DNA of 64,000 bases, from positions 2,666,001 to 2,730,000 of the forward strand of contig NZ_CP056117.1 in assembly GCF_013375935.1 (NCBI RefSeq). Direction: 5' to 3'. Shown one piece after another: positions 50,312 to 58,462 of the stretch (within the stretch, counting starts at the first letter, position 1; every line of letters starts with the position of its first letter). Under the pieces are notes generated by a model. It searched no databases, had not been told where the DNA came from, and was given only the letters and a program-made list of their open reading frames with translations. Source of the DNA: Enterobacter cloacae. GTDB lineage: Bacteria > Pseudomonadota > Gammaproteobacteria > Enterobacterales > Enterobacteriaceae. Position numbers and translations under genes: made by a program.

Positions 50312-51211
50312 TCAGCGCAACAGCATGCAGTCAGGCGGCAGCCGGCACTGCAGCGCTCCGGGCAAAACTTCGATGCGGAACCGCTCTCCGCTCAGCGGCT
50401 CCCCGTCGAGGTTAAAGGTCATGCCGTGCGGGGCGTTCACCTCAAACCACGCGGATTTCCCGTCGATAATATTCGGGCTTTCTTCCGGCTGCGTTAGCGT
50501 CGTGAACAGCGCTGGCAGCAGCCCGTCGCCGGTGAAAATACGCAGCTGTAATTGACCGTCGTTGATCAGCGCTTCCGGGCAAAGTTGCTGTCCGCCCCCT
50601 GCCTGCCGCCCGTTGCCGATACCAATCACCAGCGCGTCGCCCTGCCAGTGGAAGTTTTCACCGTGGATCTCACAGCTGTCGGGTCTGAGCGTGTCCATGC
50701 GCATCAGGCCATGGATGAGATACGAAACGCCGCCCAGCGCGGCCTTCAGTTTTTCCGGCGTTTCGCTGGTAATGCGGGTGCCGAAACCGCCCGTCGCCAT
50801 ATTGATAAAGCAGGTTTGTTCATTTACCTGAGCAATATCGACGGCGGTAGCCTTACCGAGAATGGCCAGCTGTAGCGCTTTTCCCACATCCTCCGGAATA
50901 CCGGCGCTGGTGGCAAAATCGTTGGCGGTACCGAGCGGTAAAATCCCCATCGCCGGGCGAGCTGCGGCGTTGAGGTCAATGAGCGCACCGGCGATCTCGT
51001 TGATCGTTCCGTCGCCGCCGCCGGAAATGATAGTCTGAACACCTAACCTGATGCCCTCGTCGATGTAGCGCGCCGCATCGCCTTTTTCAAACGTTACCCG
51101 CACGTGTATGCATGCTCCGTCTTCACGCAATTCGGTAATCGCCTGGCGCAGCAGATCGTTGCCTGCACTCTTGCCGTTAAGAATTAATAAACTGTCTGGA
51201 TAGGTTGCCAT
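50312..51211 (-). CDS. yegS: YegS, lipid kinase
   Basis: A diacylglycerol-kinase-catalytic-domain protein of 299 residues; E. coli YegS phosphorylates phosphatidylglycerol in vitro. The nucleotide-binding motif GGGDGTINE begins at residue 64, followed by [17 protein letters not shown]. The C-terminal beta domain carries [18 protein letters not shown], the DGE motif of the fold. It is transcribed alone; the gap on its 5' side holds the left direct repeat at 51290. Confidence 0.94.
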   Translation of the reverse strand: MATYPDSLLILNGKSAGNDLLRQAITELREDGACIHVRVTFEKGDAARYIDEGIRLGVQTIISGGGDGTINEIAGALIDLNAAARPAMGILPLGTANDFATSAGIPEDVGKALQLAILGKATAVDIAQVNEQTCFINMATGGFGTRITSETPEKLKAALGGVSYLIHGLMRMDTLRPDSCEIHGENFHWQGDALVIGIGNGRQAGGGQQLCPEALINDGQLQLRIFTGDGLLPALFTTLTQPEESPNIIDGKSAWFEVNAPHGMTFNLDGEPLSGERFRIEVLPGALQCRLPPDCMLLR

Positions 51212-51289
51212 CCGGGTTGCTCCCTTTTTTAGCTATAGAAAGAGTGTATCCCAGAGAGGGAAAAAGCGGGTAAGAACAGGATGAAAGGC

Positions 51290-51311
51290 AAAAAATAAGC
51301 CCGCGTAAGGG
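51290..51311. repeat. Left direct repeat (P2-type att core / truncated cyaR 3' end)
   Basis: A 22-bp sequence (AAAAAATAAGCCCGCG then TAAGGG) identical and in direct orientation to 53200-53221, which is the terminator end of cyaR. Sequence diverges right after it (CTTTGAAATC here against AGATTACGCA there). It marks the left edge of the insert. Confidence 0.8.
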
Positions 51312-51381
51312 CTTTGAAATCGACTAAAGAACCCCGTAGCGCTTACAGTGCATACTACTGCCGCTCAATTGACTATTGTGG

Positions 51382-51987
51382 TCAACGTTTGAGGTGTGAC
51401 ATTGGCCTTGCCTCGATTTTGAGCTGCTTACGCCAGACCCGATTATGTAGCGTTAGCGCAATGGAGCGGTAAAAAATCGATGAATTCATCCACATAATGT
51501 TCAGAAAGAAACATCCCAGCCCCAGCAAAGAGGTTATTTGCGGTGTGTAGTTCTCAACAGGGCCGAATAAAAGCGAAATCCCCGTCCAGATGAAATAAAT
51601 GATGCTCATTATGCCTGTCAGCGTAATGACGAAAATATGCAGTTTATATCCAGGTAAAGAACCTCGTGTAGTCAGAAACATCGTGCTCATCACTACCAGG
51701 CAATACACAATCGCTGCAATGAATACTCCCATCATAACCTTAAATTCGGGTAAGCCGAGCCAGCGAAACAGCAACAACCAGAGAGACACTTGCAGCATGG
51801 CGTAGCAAAAAATAGCCAGTAACGTGCTCACTGCCAAAGGAATTCCTGTCATATGGACGCCCACAGGAACGCCGAACCGATCTTTTAACTGTTCTTTTAA
51901 TGTTTCAAGCTGGTTGAGATCATCGGTCGCCATTTTACTTTTAACCAAAGCACTTAATGCAAGGCTATCTTTAATGTATTTCATCAT
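51382..51987 (-). CDS. Multi-pass membrane protein, candidate immunity/partner protein
   Basis: A 201-residue protein with a polar N-terminal stretch (1-48) and about four transmembrane helices (near 52-77, 85-106, 118-143, 153-172), ending in a basic tail. I do not recognise a family. It starts 7 bp after the stop of the 51995-52960 gene, so they are co-transcribed. Lying between att-like repeats and following a protein with a membrane-inserting hairpin, it could be an immunity protein against that partner; this is inference. Tandem ATGs at 51987 and 51984 have only a distant AGGAAG upstream. AT-richer than its chromosomal neighbours. Confidence 0.75.
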   Translation of the reverse strand: MMKYIKDSLALSALVKSKMATDDLNQLETLKEQLKDRFGVPVGVHMTGIPLAVSTLLAIFCYAMLQVSLWLLLFRWLGLPEFKVMMGVFIAAIVYCLVVMSTMFLTTRGSLPGYKLHIFVITLTGIMSIIYFIWTGISLLFGPVENYTPQITSLLGLGCFFLNIMWMNSSIFYRSIALTLHNRVWRKQLKIEARPMSHLKR

Positions 51988-51994
51988 GGACGGG

Positions 51995-52960
51995 TCAATA
52001 ACTTCCTGTAAATGAAAAAGACTGAATTAAACCAAAAATGTATTTACCCGTTTGTGCAACATTCTGTGGATTTCTGATATTTCCTGAGATGGCACTTCCA
52101 ACGAAGGCAGAGGAATTTGAAATGGTGTTCAGCAACTCACGCTGTAAGAGCAACTGCAACGCTTCTGACGGATAACGTTTGGGATACACGCCTGCCTTCA
52201 TTGCTGCTTTTACACCTGAATTCGAGATGCCGGGATTGCGGATACGAATAATCTCCTCTGTTAATCGCGTACGGTCGGCCCGGCTCATTTTTTGTAATAA
52301 GGAGAGCAAACTCTCAGACGATGAACGGTTAAGAAGGCGATATGTTAATGCAGCGCTTTTTAGACCCGCAGCAGCCCCGGCAAGAGAAATCGCATCCAGG
52401 GCTGTGTTGGTTGCTGTATACCACTCCTGGGAGTCCATCCACGCAACGTAGTCATCATGATTCATAGCAATCAACGATAGTCGGCCAAGCCCATTTGCAC
52501 ATTGAATTCCAGTTGCTACACCACCGGCTAAAATCACAGCGGCTATAGCACCGGAAGACCCTGCAGTGAGAGGTATAGCCATACCGGCCCCTGCCGCAAG
52601 TACAACAGTAAGAATTGCGGCTCCGCAGGAAATTGCCGTTGAACCAATTTCAGTCGCCAGGGAAGGGGACTGAATCGTAGCCGTTGTTGCGTGAACGGGG
52701 TTAACTTGTGAGGCATTTACTTTGGTTATGACTACATGACTAACCGAGCTTTCGTTTGGTGTCGCAATCCTTCTTGATGGCCTTACTAGCCACTGACGTG
52801 TACCGTCTGAGTAGATAATCCCGGCCTGGCTAAAATTTCTGCTGCAGTCTAGTTGACCAGCAAGTGCTGTGAAATTTATATCGCCGCCAGAGGCAAGACC
52901 AAGACTGCGTGCGAGTTCGTAATCTGGAAGATCTTTTGAAAACTGTCCTGTGAATGTCAC
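51995..52960 (-). CDS. Unknown protein with Gly/Ala-rich membrane hairpin, candidate membrane-active effector
   Basis: A 321-residue protein with a soluble N-terminal part (1-100, with DGTRQWLVRPSRR), a Gly/Ala-rich hydrophobic hairpin (about 105-160: AILTVVLAAGAGMAIPL and GAIAAVILAGGVATGI) and a helical C-terminal half (LNRSSSESLLSLLQKMSRAD ... RIRNPGISNSG). There is no signal peptide. GGAGAG lies five bases before GTG 52960, which I prefer to an in-frame GTG at 52984. Glycine-zipper hairpins of this sort occur in pore-forming bacterial effectors and in phage exclusion proteins; no catalytic motif is seen. Function unknown. It is the first gene of a two-gene unit inside the att-flanked insert. 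Confidence 0.72.
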   Translation of the reverse strand: MTFTGQFSKDLPDYELARSLGLASGGDINFTALAGQLDCSRNFSQAGIIYSDGTRQWLVRPSRRIATPNESSVSHVVITKVNASQVNPVHATTATIQSPSLATEIGSTAISCGAAILTVVLAAGAGMAIPLTAGSSGAIAAVILAGGVATGIQCANGLGRLSLIAMNHDDYVAWMDSQEWYTATNTALDAISLAGAAAGLKSAALTYRLLNRSSSESLLSLLQKMSRADRTRLTEEIIRIRNPGISNSGVKAAMKAGVYPKRYPSEALQLLLQRELLNTISNSSAFVGSAISGNIRNPQNVAQTGKYIFGLIQSFSFTGSY

Positions 52961-53071
52961 TTCATCTCTCCGTCCGTGTGACACGTTGACTGTTATTAAA
53001 TCAAGAGTAAAGGTCCTGTTAACACTTAAAATTAGGAATGTTCCGAATAGTGTTCATCCCTCTCAAATCCA

Positions 53072-53200
53072 TTAAAAAATGTGATTAGCATCCTTTCTTC
53101 GTTCGATTTCCTTAGATGATACGCCTGATGCTGACACAAACCTTTCCCGGGTCAATGCAACGCCATATTTATCAGGGGGAAGAATTTCAGGAGTTAACAA
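53072..53200 (-). pseudogene. Truncated 42-codon frame resembling a phage Cox/excisionase HTH
   Basis: Reading minus from a TTG at 53200, the frame gives LTPEILPPDKYGVALT then RERFVSASGVSSKEIERRKD and stops at 53072. The segment FVSASGVSSKEIERR fits the helix-turn-helix pattern of P2-family Cox proteins (FAKLIGKSTGAVRR). The expected rest of such a protein is missing. It starts at the right repeat, so it may be the leftover of an early phage gene. No ribosome-binding site is seen. Confidence 0.3.
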
Positions 53201-53285
53201 AAAAATAAGCCCGCGTAAGGGAGATTACGCAGGCTAAGGAGGTGGTTCCTGGTACAGCTAGCATTTATGGGTTATGTTTTTCAGC
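53199..53285 (-). ncRNA. cyaR: CyaR small RNA
   Basis: The minus-strand sequence begins GCTGAAAAACATAACCCAT, continues through ATGCTAGCTGTACCAGGAA and CCACCTCCTTAGCCT, and ends in the terminator TCCCTTACGCGGGCTTATTTTTTT. This matches E. coli CyaR (about 87 nt) nearly base for base. CyaR is an Hfq-dependent, CRP-activated sRNA that uses its CCUCC-containing region to repress ompX, luxS, nadE and others. Its place beside yegQ is conserved. A CRP site lies 41.5 bp upstream. Its 3' end is also the att-like core that is duplicated at 51290. Confidence 0.95.
53200..53226. repeat. Right direct repeat (P2-type att core within cyaR terminator)
   Basis: Bases 53200-53221 are identical to 51290-51311. 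Extended to 53226 (ending AGATT), the 27 bp differ from the phage P2 attachment core, as I remember it, at one position. The cyaR terminator stem lies in this sequence. Confidence 0.78.
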
Positions 53286-53291
53286 GGGGGG

Positions 53292-53334
53292 ATAATACCC
53301 ATATTGAACGAAGCGGTATGTGATCCGATTCTAA
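53292..53334 (-). promoter_or_regulatory. cyaR promoter with class II CRP site
   Basis: A TATTAT -10 box (53292-53297 on the minus strand) is positioned for a start at 53285. A CRP-like site TGTGA-N6-TCTAA at 53319-53334 is centred at -41.5, the class II position. CRP activation of cyaR is established in E. coli. Confidence 0.8.
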
Positions 53335-53369
53335 GAATTATCCCGGCGTGAAAAAATCCCGCTGATTGA

Positions 53370-54731
53370 CTATTTGCCGTGCGGATTTCGGGTGTTTTCA
53401 CCTTCAAAATTGCGCATCAGCAGCGCAAACTCCAGCTCCACCTCTTCCGGTACCGGCAGCCACACGGTGTGTCCGTCACCCGGCGCAACCTCAATCGCTT
53501 CACCTTTACCGTTTTCCAGATGCTCCAGACGGAAGTTCATGTTGCCCTGCGGGGTCATCAGCTCCAGGCTGTCGCCTTTAGTGAATTTGTTTTTTACCGC
53601 CACGGCCGCCAGCGCGCCTTTGCGCTCGCCGGTGAAGTCGCCGACAAACTGCTGACGCTCGGAAACGGAGTAGCCGTGATCGTAGTTCTGGTAGTCGTCG
53701 TGCGTATGGCGACGCAGGAAGCCTTCGGTATAGCCGCGATGCGCCAGGCCTTCCAGCGTTTCCAGCAGGCTGGTGTCGAACGGTTTTCCGGCGGCGGCAT
53801 CGTCAATGGCTTTACGGTACACCTGCGCGGTGCGGGCGCAGTAGTAGTAAGACTTGGTGCGCCCTTCGATTTTCAGCGAGTGCACGCCCATCTGGGTCAG
53901 GCGCTCAACGTGCGCAATGGCGCGCAGATCTTTCGAGTTCATGATGTAGGTGCCGTGCTCGTCCTCAAAGGCGGTCATATACTCGCCCGGGCGTTTGGCT
54001 TCTTCAATCATAAACACGCTGTCGGTTGGCGCGCCGATGCCAAGCGTAGGCTCAACGTTCGTAACCGGTATCGGCTCGTGTTTGTGCACGATATTGCCGA
54101 TGTCATCCTCTTTGCCTTCCTGAACGTTGTACTCCCAGCGGCAGGCGTTGGTGCAGGTACCCTGGTTCGGATCGCGCTTGTTGATATAGCCGGAGAGCAG
54201 GCAGCGGCCGGAGTAGGCCATGCACAGGGCGCCGTGAACGAAGATTTCGATTTCCATATCCGGCACCTGGGTGCGGATCTCTTCGATCTCTTCAAGGGAC
54301 AGTTCGCGAGACAGAATGACGCGGGTCAGCCCCATCTGTTTCCAGAATTTCACCGTTGCCCAGTTGACGGCATTAGCCTGCACGGAGAGATGAATATCCA
54401 TCTCCGGGAAGTTCTCCCGAACCAGCATGATTAAACCCGGGTCCGACATGATCAGCGCGTCCGGCCCCATGTCCACCACCGGCTTCAGGTCGCGAATGAA
54501 CGTTTTCAGCTTGGCGTTGTGCGGCGCGATGTTGACTACCACGTAGAATTTTTTGCCCAGAGCATGCGCTTCGTTGATGCCGAGCTGCAGGTTCTCGTGG
54601 TTGAATTCGTTGTTGCGCACGCGCAGCGAGTAGCGCGGCTGGCCCGCGTAGACGGCGTCGGCACCGTAGGCGAAAGCGTAACGCATATTTTGCAGCGTTC
54701 CCGCCGGGGAAAGGAGTTCCGGTTTAAACAT
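53370..54731 (-). CDS. trhP: TrhP (YegQ), prephenate-dependent tRNA U34 hydroxylation protein
   Basis: A U32-peptidase-family protein that, in E. coli, is needed for 5-hydroxyuridine formation at tRNA position 34 (prephenate-dependent route, alternative to TrhO). The 453 residues equal E. coli YegQ. Features are LLSPAGTLQNMRYAFAYGADAVYAG at the N-terminus, the U32 signature EIEIFVHGALCMAYSGRCLLSGY, further cysteines in NQGTCTNACRWEY likely to bind an iron-sulfur cluster, and SLKIEGRTKSYYYCA. It lies upstream of cyaR on the same strand and downstream of baeR. Confidence 0.94.
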   Translation of the reverse strand: MFKPELLSPAGTLQNMRYAFAYGADAVYAGQPRYSLRVRNNEFNHENLQLGINEAHALGKKFYVVVNIAPHNAKLKTFIRDLKPVVDMGPDALIMSDPGLIMLVRENFPEMDIHLSVQANAVNWATVKFWKQMGLTRVILSRELSLEEIEEIRTQVPDMEIEIFVHGALCMAYSGRCLLSGYINKRDPNQGTCTNACRWEYNVQEGKEDDIGNIVHKHEPIPVTNVEPTLGIGAPTDSVFMIEEAKRPGEYMTAFEDEHGTYIMNSKDLRAIAHVERLTQMGVHSLKIEGRTKSYYYCARTAQVYRKAIDDAAAGKPFDTSLLETLEGLAHRGYTEGFLRRHTHDDYQNYDHGYSVSERQQFVGDFTGERKGALAAVAVKNKFTKGDSLELMTPQGNMNFRLEHLENGKGEAIEVAPGDGHTVWLPVPEEVELEFALLMRNFEGENTRNPHGK

Positions 54732-54850
54732 GTTTGTTCTCGTTCTGATGACAGGTCAGATCCGCATACACCTGGTGCAGCGGTAAGGGGAGATCCCCCA
54801 CTTTAAGGGCGGGCATTGTAGCGCTGCGGGGCGGGGAGGTAAAGCCCGGA

Positions 54851-54922
54851 GCCCTCACCCTGCCCTCTCCCCAAAGGGGAGAGGGTGTTTTAGTCCCCTT
54901 TGGAGAGAGGGTGAGGGGAGAA
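54851..54922. repeat. CCCTCTCCC palindrome element, copy 6 (compound)
   Basis: Two nested units: a perfect 10-bp stem CCCTCTCCCC / GGGGAGAGGG (54863-54872, 54876-54885) and outer arms CCCTCACCCTG / GGTGAGGGG. It lies between the tandem baeR and trhP genes and may end the long mdt-bae transcript. Confidence 0.75.
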
Positions 54923-54927
54923 TGCTG

Positions 54928-55650
54928 TCAGGTAATCCGGCACGCGTCCGCTTCCCAGCGATACCCCACGCCATACACCGCGCGGATAAACGACTGGTCG
55001 GCATCCAGCGCCTCCAGCTTGCGGCGCAGGTTTTTGATGTGGCTGTCGATGGTGCGGTCGGTTACCACGCGGTAGTCGTCATACAGGTGGTTGAGCAGCT
55101 GTTCGCGGGAAAACACTTTCCCCGGCTCGTGGGAGAGGGTTTTCAGCAGGTGGAACTCGGCGGGCGTCAGGTCCAGCATTTTGCTGCGCCAGCTCGCCTG
55201 GAAGCGGCTTTCGTCAACAATTAGCGGGCTTTGCGCATCCTGCACCTGAAGTTCGCGCTGCGGCTTGCAGCGGCGCAGAATGGTTTTCACGCGGGCAACC
55301 ACCTCCCGCGGGCTGTATGGCTTGCAGATGTAATCGTCCGCGCCAATTTCCAGTCCCAGCAGGCGGTCGATCTCTTCTATTTTGGCCGTCACCATCACGA
55401 TGGGAACGTCGGAAAAACGACGAATCTCGCGGCACAGGGTCAGGCCGTCGGTGCCCGGCAGCATCAGGTCCAGCAGGATTAAATCCGGCGGCGTCTGGCG
55501 CACGTAGGGCAGTACCTGGTCGCCGTGGCTGATAAGCGACGGGGCATAGCTTGCGGCGCGTAAATAGTCGATCAGTAGCTGCCCAAGCTTAGGCTCGTCT
55601 TCCACGATCAAAATGCGCGGCGTGTTGTCGTCAATCGGTAATTCGGTCAT
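54928..55650 (-). CDS. baeR: BaeR, OmpR-family response regulator
   Basis: Response regulator of the BaeSR envelope-stress system; it activates mdtABCD, acrD and spy. The receiver domain has the acidic pocket VEDE (16-19) and phosphoacceptor Asp61 in ILLDLMLPG; a winged-helix OmpR-type domain follows (about 140-235, [19 protein letters not shown]). The 240 residues match E. coli BaeR. It is the last gene of the operon and overlaps baeS by 4 bp. yegP and the sib RNA repeats that lie nearby in E. coli K-12 are absent here. Confidence 0.95.
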   Translation of the reverse strand: MTELPIDDNTPRILIVEDEPKLGQLLIDYLRAASYAPSLISHGDQVLPYVRQTPPDLILLDLMLPGTDGLTLCREIRRFSDVPIVMVTAKIEEIDRLLGLEIGADDYICKPYSPREVVARVKTILRRCKPQRELQVQDAQSPLIVDESRFQASWRSKMLDLTPAEFHLLKTLSHEPGKVFSREQLLNHLYDDYRVVTDRTIDSHIKNLRRKLEALDADQSFIRAVYGVGYRWEADACRIT

Positions 55651-57050
55651 GCTTCCCTCGATAAATCCCGTTCCAGAGGTAACTCTACTGTAATGCTAAC
55701 CCCGCCAAAAGGCGAATGCGCGGCGCGAATGGTGCCGCCGTGCGCCTCCACGATGTTGACGCAAATCGCCAGCCCGAGACCGGAGCCGCCGCTGGCGCGG
55801 TTGCGGGAACCTTCGGTGCGGTAAAAGCGCTCGAACAGTCTTTCCAGCTGCGCATCCTTTACGCCAGGGGCGGAGTCCGCGAAGGTCAGGGCAAAGCGTC
55901 CGTTCTCCTGCCTGCCGGAAATATGTGGCGCGCCGCCGCCGTCGGTATAGCGAAGGCTGTTTTCCAGCAGGTTATTGAACAGCTGCATCAGGCGATCTTT
56001 GTCGCCAAACACCACCGCGCTGTCCGGCAGCGAGAGGTTGATTTTCAGGTCACGGCTGGCGAAGCGTTCCCGGAACGCGCCGGTCGCGACTTCAAGGATA
56101 TTGATCGCGTCGACTGGCGCCTTCTGGTAGGCCAGCGCGCCTTCGTCGGACATGGAAAGCTGATGCAGATCGTTCACCAGCTTGGTCAGCGTACCCACCT
56201 CCGCCTGCAACGAGGCCACGGATTCGGGGGTGAACTGCCGCACGCCGTCCTGAATCGCCTCCAGCTCGCCGCGCAGCACCGCCAGCGGGGTGCGCAGCTC
56301 GTGCGAAATATCAGCCATAAAGTCGCGGCGCATCTGCTGGTTTTTCTCCAGCGTGCTGGCGAGCTGGTTGAAGTCCTGCGCCAGCTTGCCCAGTTCATCC
56401 TGACTGCGGGTGTCCACGCGGGTAGAGAAATCGCCCGCCGCCAGCTTGTGCGTACCCTCAACCAGACGCTTAACCGGCGCCAGCAGGCCCCGCGCCAGCG
56501 GGAAGGTGGCGAGTGCCGCAAGCAGGGTGGAGAGGGCGACGATCAGCCAGCTGGTCTGACGCTGCTGGCGGTCAAAGTTGATGTCGGTGTTGCGCGTCAG
56601 CCGCTCGACCGGCGAGGCAATAACCCAGCCTACCGTGGCGCCGTTCGAGGTGATGGCGCGCTTTGTACCATCCGGCGGTACCGGCGAGCGCGGGCCGACG
56701 AGCACGCGCCTGTCCTGGTCTATCACCCAGAACTGGGTGCGCCAGCCGTGCGGCGGCATGCCCGGCCCCGGGCGGTCGTCGTCATTATCGTGCTCCAGCG
56801 AGCGAAGAATTTGAAACACAAAGCGGTCGTTGTTGCGCAGAAAACGCCAGTTACCGTGCAGGCCGTACTGCTCGCCCAGCGCGTCGCTTAAGCCCTGTAA
56901 CCGCTGCTCGTTTCCGTGCTTGATGTAATCAATAAAGCCGCGCTCGAAGCTGACCCGCACCGCCCAGTGCATGGTGATCAGCAGAACAATACAGGTGGCG
57001 AAAATGGCTAAAAAAAGCTTGCCGGTGATCCCGGGACGCCAGAATTTCAT
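55647..57050 (-). CDS. baeS: BaeS, envelope-stress sensor histidine kinase
   Basis: Inner-membrane sensor kinase that phosphorylates BaeR in response to indole, flavonoids, metals and misfolded envelope proteins. Two transmembrane helices (about 12-33 and 166-188) bracket a periplasmic sensor, followed by a HAMP domain, phosphoacceptor His250 in [13 protein letters not shown], and an HATPase domain (N-box [14 protein letters not shown]-box GSGLGLAIC). The 467 residues match E. coli BaeS. Both ends overlap neighbours by 4 bp. Confidence 0.95.
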   Translation of the reverse strand: MKFWRPGITGKLFLAIFATCIVLLITMHWAVRVSFERGFIDYIKHGNEQRLQGLSDALGEQYGLHGNWRFLRNNDRFVFQILRSLEHDNDDDRPGPGMPPHGWRTQFWVIDQDRRVLVGPRSPVPPDGTKRAITSNGATVGWVIASPVERLTRNTDINFDRQQRQTSWLIVALSTLLAALATFPLARGLLAPVKRLVEGTHKLAAGDFSTRVDTRSQDELGKLAQDFNQLASTLEKNQQMRRDFMADISHELRTPLAVLRGELEAIQDGVRQFTPESVASLQAEVGTLTKLVNDLHQLSMSDEGALAYQKAPVDAINILEVATGAFRERFASRDLKINLSLPDSAVVFGDKDRLMQLFNNLLENSLRYTDGGGAPHISGRQENGRFALTFADSAPGVKDAQLERLFERFYRTEGSRNRASGGSGLGLAICVNIVEAHGGTIRAAHSPFGGVSITVELPLERDLSREA

Positions 57051-58462
57051 GGTGCACTCCTTTTGCCGCGGCGGAGCACGACGTTTTTAGTCGCGTCATT
57101 CGGCACTCTGGCAAAGATAAAAGCGGGCAGGGCGATAATGACCGCCATGCTGATATAGGTATAGAAAAAGACCTGATGCGCGACGGGGGTGTCGACGCTG
57201 AGATGCTGCTGGCCGTACATACCCAGCAGCATACCGGCCACCGTGACCCCCACGCTCATGGAAAGCTGCATGATCATCGACAGCAGGCTGTTGCCGCTGC
57301 TCGCCAGCTCGTCCGGCAGATCCTTAAGCGTCAGGGTGTTCATCGATGAAAAGCGCATGGCGTTGATTGTCCCCTGCAAAAACAGCACCAGCGGCAGGAT
57401 GTAGTACCAGCCCAGCAGCGCCACGGCCATAAACAGCAGGCTGACCAGCGCCAGCCCGAGCGTTGACGCCACCAGCACGCGGCGATAGCCGAAGCGGTTT
57501 ACTACCTGCACCACGATGCGCTTCATCCCCATGCTGCCGAGCACCATCGGGATCATCATCAATCCGGCATGGAACGGCGAAAAGCCCATGCCGATCTGCA
57601 AAAACACCGGCGTCATAAACGGCAGCATGCCGCTGCCGATGCGCCCGGCGAAGCTGCCGAGCAGCCCCAGACGGTAGGTGGGGTTTTTAAACAGCTTCAG
57701 GCTGAACAGCGCCTTCTCGTTGCCTCTGGCATGCCACAGGTACCAGAGGATGGCGGTAATTCCCAGCCCTACCAGCGCGGCGAGCGAGAGGGCCGAAATG
57801 CCCAGCCCTTTTTGGCCGTCGAGCGCCAGGGTGAGCGTTGCCATCCCGGCAGCCAGCAGGATAAAGCCGAAGAAATCGAAGCGCCGGGTCTGCATTTTGT
57901 AGTTCGGCATCAGCATCAGGGTGGCAATCGCGCCGATGATGCCGACCGGAAGGTTGATCAGGAAAATCCAGTGCCAGGACGCGTACTCCACCAGCACCCC
58001 GCCCAGCGCCGGGCCGAGCAGCGGGCCAACCTGACCGGGCAGGGTGACGAAGGTCATCGCCGCCATATACTGCTCGCGCGGAACAATTTTCATCACCGTT
58101 AAACGCCCGACGGGCACCATCATCGCGCCGCCGACGCCCTGCAGCACGCGCGCCATCACCAGCCGATCGAGGGTATTGGCCTGAGCGCACAGCAGCGAGC
58201 CGGCGGTAAACAGCACGATGGCGGTAAAGAAGATATTCCGCACGCCGACCTTATCCGCCAGCCAGCCGCTGGCGGGCAGCATCACGGCGACCGTCAGCAC
58301 GTAGGCGACAATCACCATATGCATGTGCAGCGGGCTCTCCCCCAGGCTTTTGGCCATCGAGGGGAGGGCGGTGTTAACGATGGTCGTGTCCAGCGACTGC
58401 ATAAAGAAGCCGAACGCGACTATCCACAACTGCCAGCGAACGTTACCGGGGAGTTCGGTCAT
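57047..58462 (-). CDS. mdtD: MdtD, DHA2-type MFS transporter
   Basis: A 471-residue MFS protein with 14 predicted membrane segments of the DHA2 drug:H+ antiporter group; the motif-A-like [11 protein letters not shown], the motif-C-like [14 protein letters not shown] and [11 protein letters not shown] are seen. In E. coli it sits in the mdtABCD operon but is not required for MdtABC drug efflux, and was later linked to iron-citrate export (IceT). It abuts mdtC without a gap and overlaps baeS by 4 bp. Confidence 0.93.
   Translation of the reverse strand: MTELPGNVRWQLWIVAFGFFMQSLDTTIVNTALPSMAKSLGESPLHMHMVIVAYVLTVAVMLPASGWLADKVGVRNIFFTAIVLFTAGSLLCAQANTLDRLVMARVLQGVGGAMMVPVGRLTVMKIVPREQYMAAMTFVTLPGQVGPLLGPALGGVLVEYASWHWIFLINLPVGIIGAIATLMLMPNYKMQTRRFDFFGFILLAAGMATLTLALDGQKGLGISALSLAALVGLGITAILWYLWHARGNEKALFSLKLFKNPTYRLGLLGSFAGRIGSGMLPFMTPVFLQIGMGFSPFHAGLMMIPMVLGSMGMKRIVVQVVNRFGYRRVLVASTLGLALVSLLFMAVALLGWYYILPLVLFLQGTINAMRFSSMNTLTLKDLPDELASSGNSLLSMIMQLSMSVGVTVAGMLLGMYGQQHLSVDTPVAHQVFFYTYISMAVIIALPAFIFARVPNDATKNVVLRRGKRSAP

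Noticed and set aside
51300..53210. Complete prophage or integrative element
   Set aside because: No integrase, repressor, ogr or structural gene is present between the repeats; only a remnant can be supported.
54732..54927. yegP or Sib RNA/ibs toxin repeats between trhP and baeR, as in E. coli K-12
   Set aside because: The gap holds only the palindromic repeat element; no matching sequence was found.
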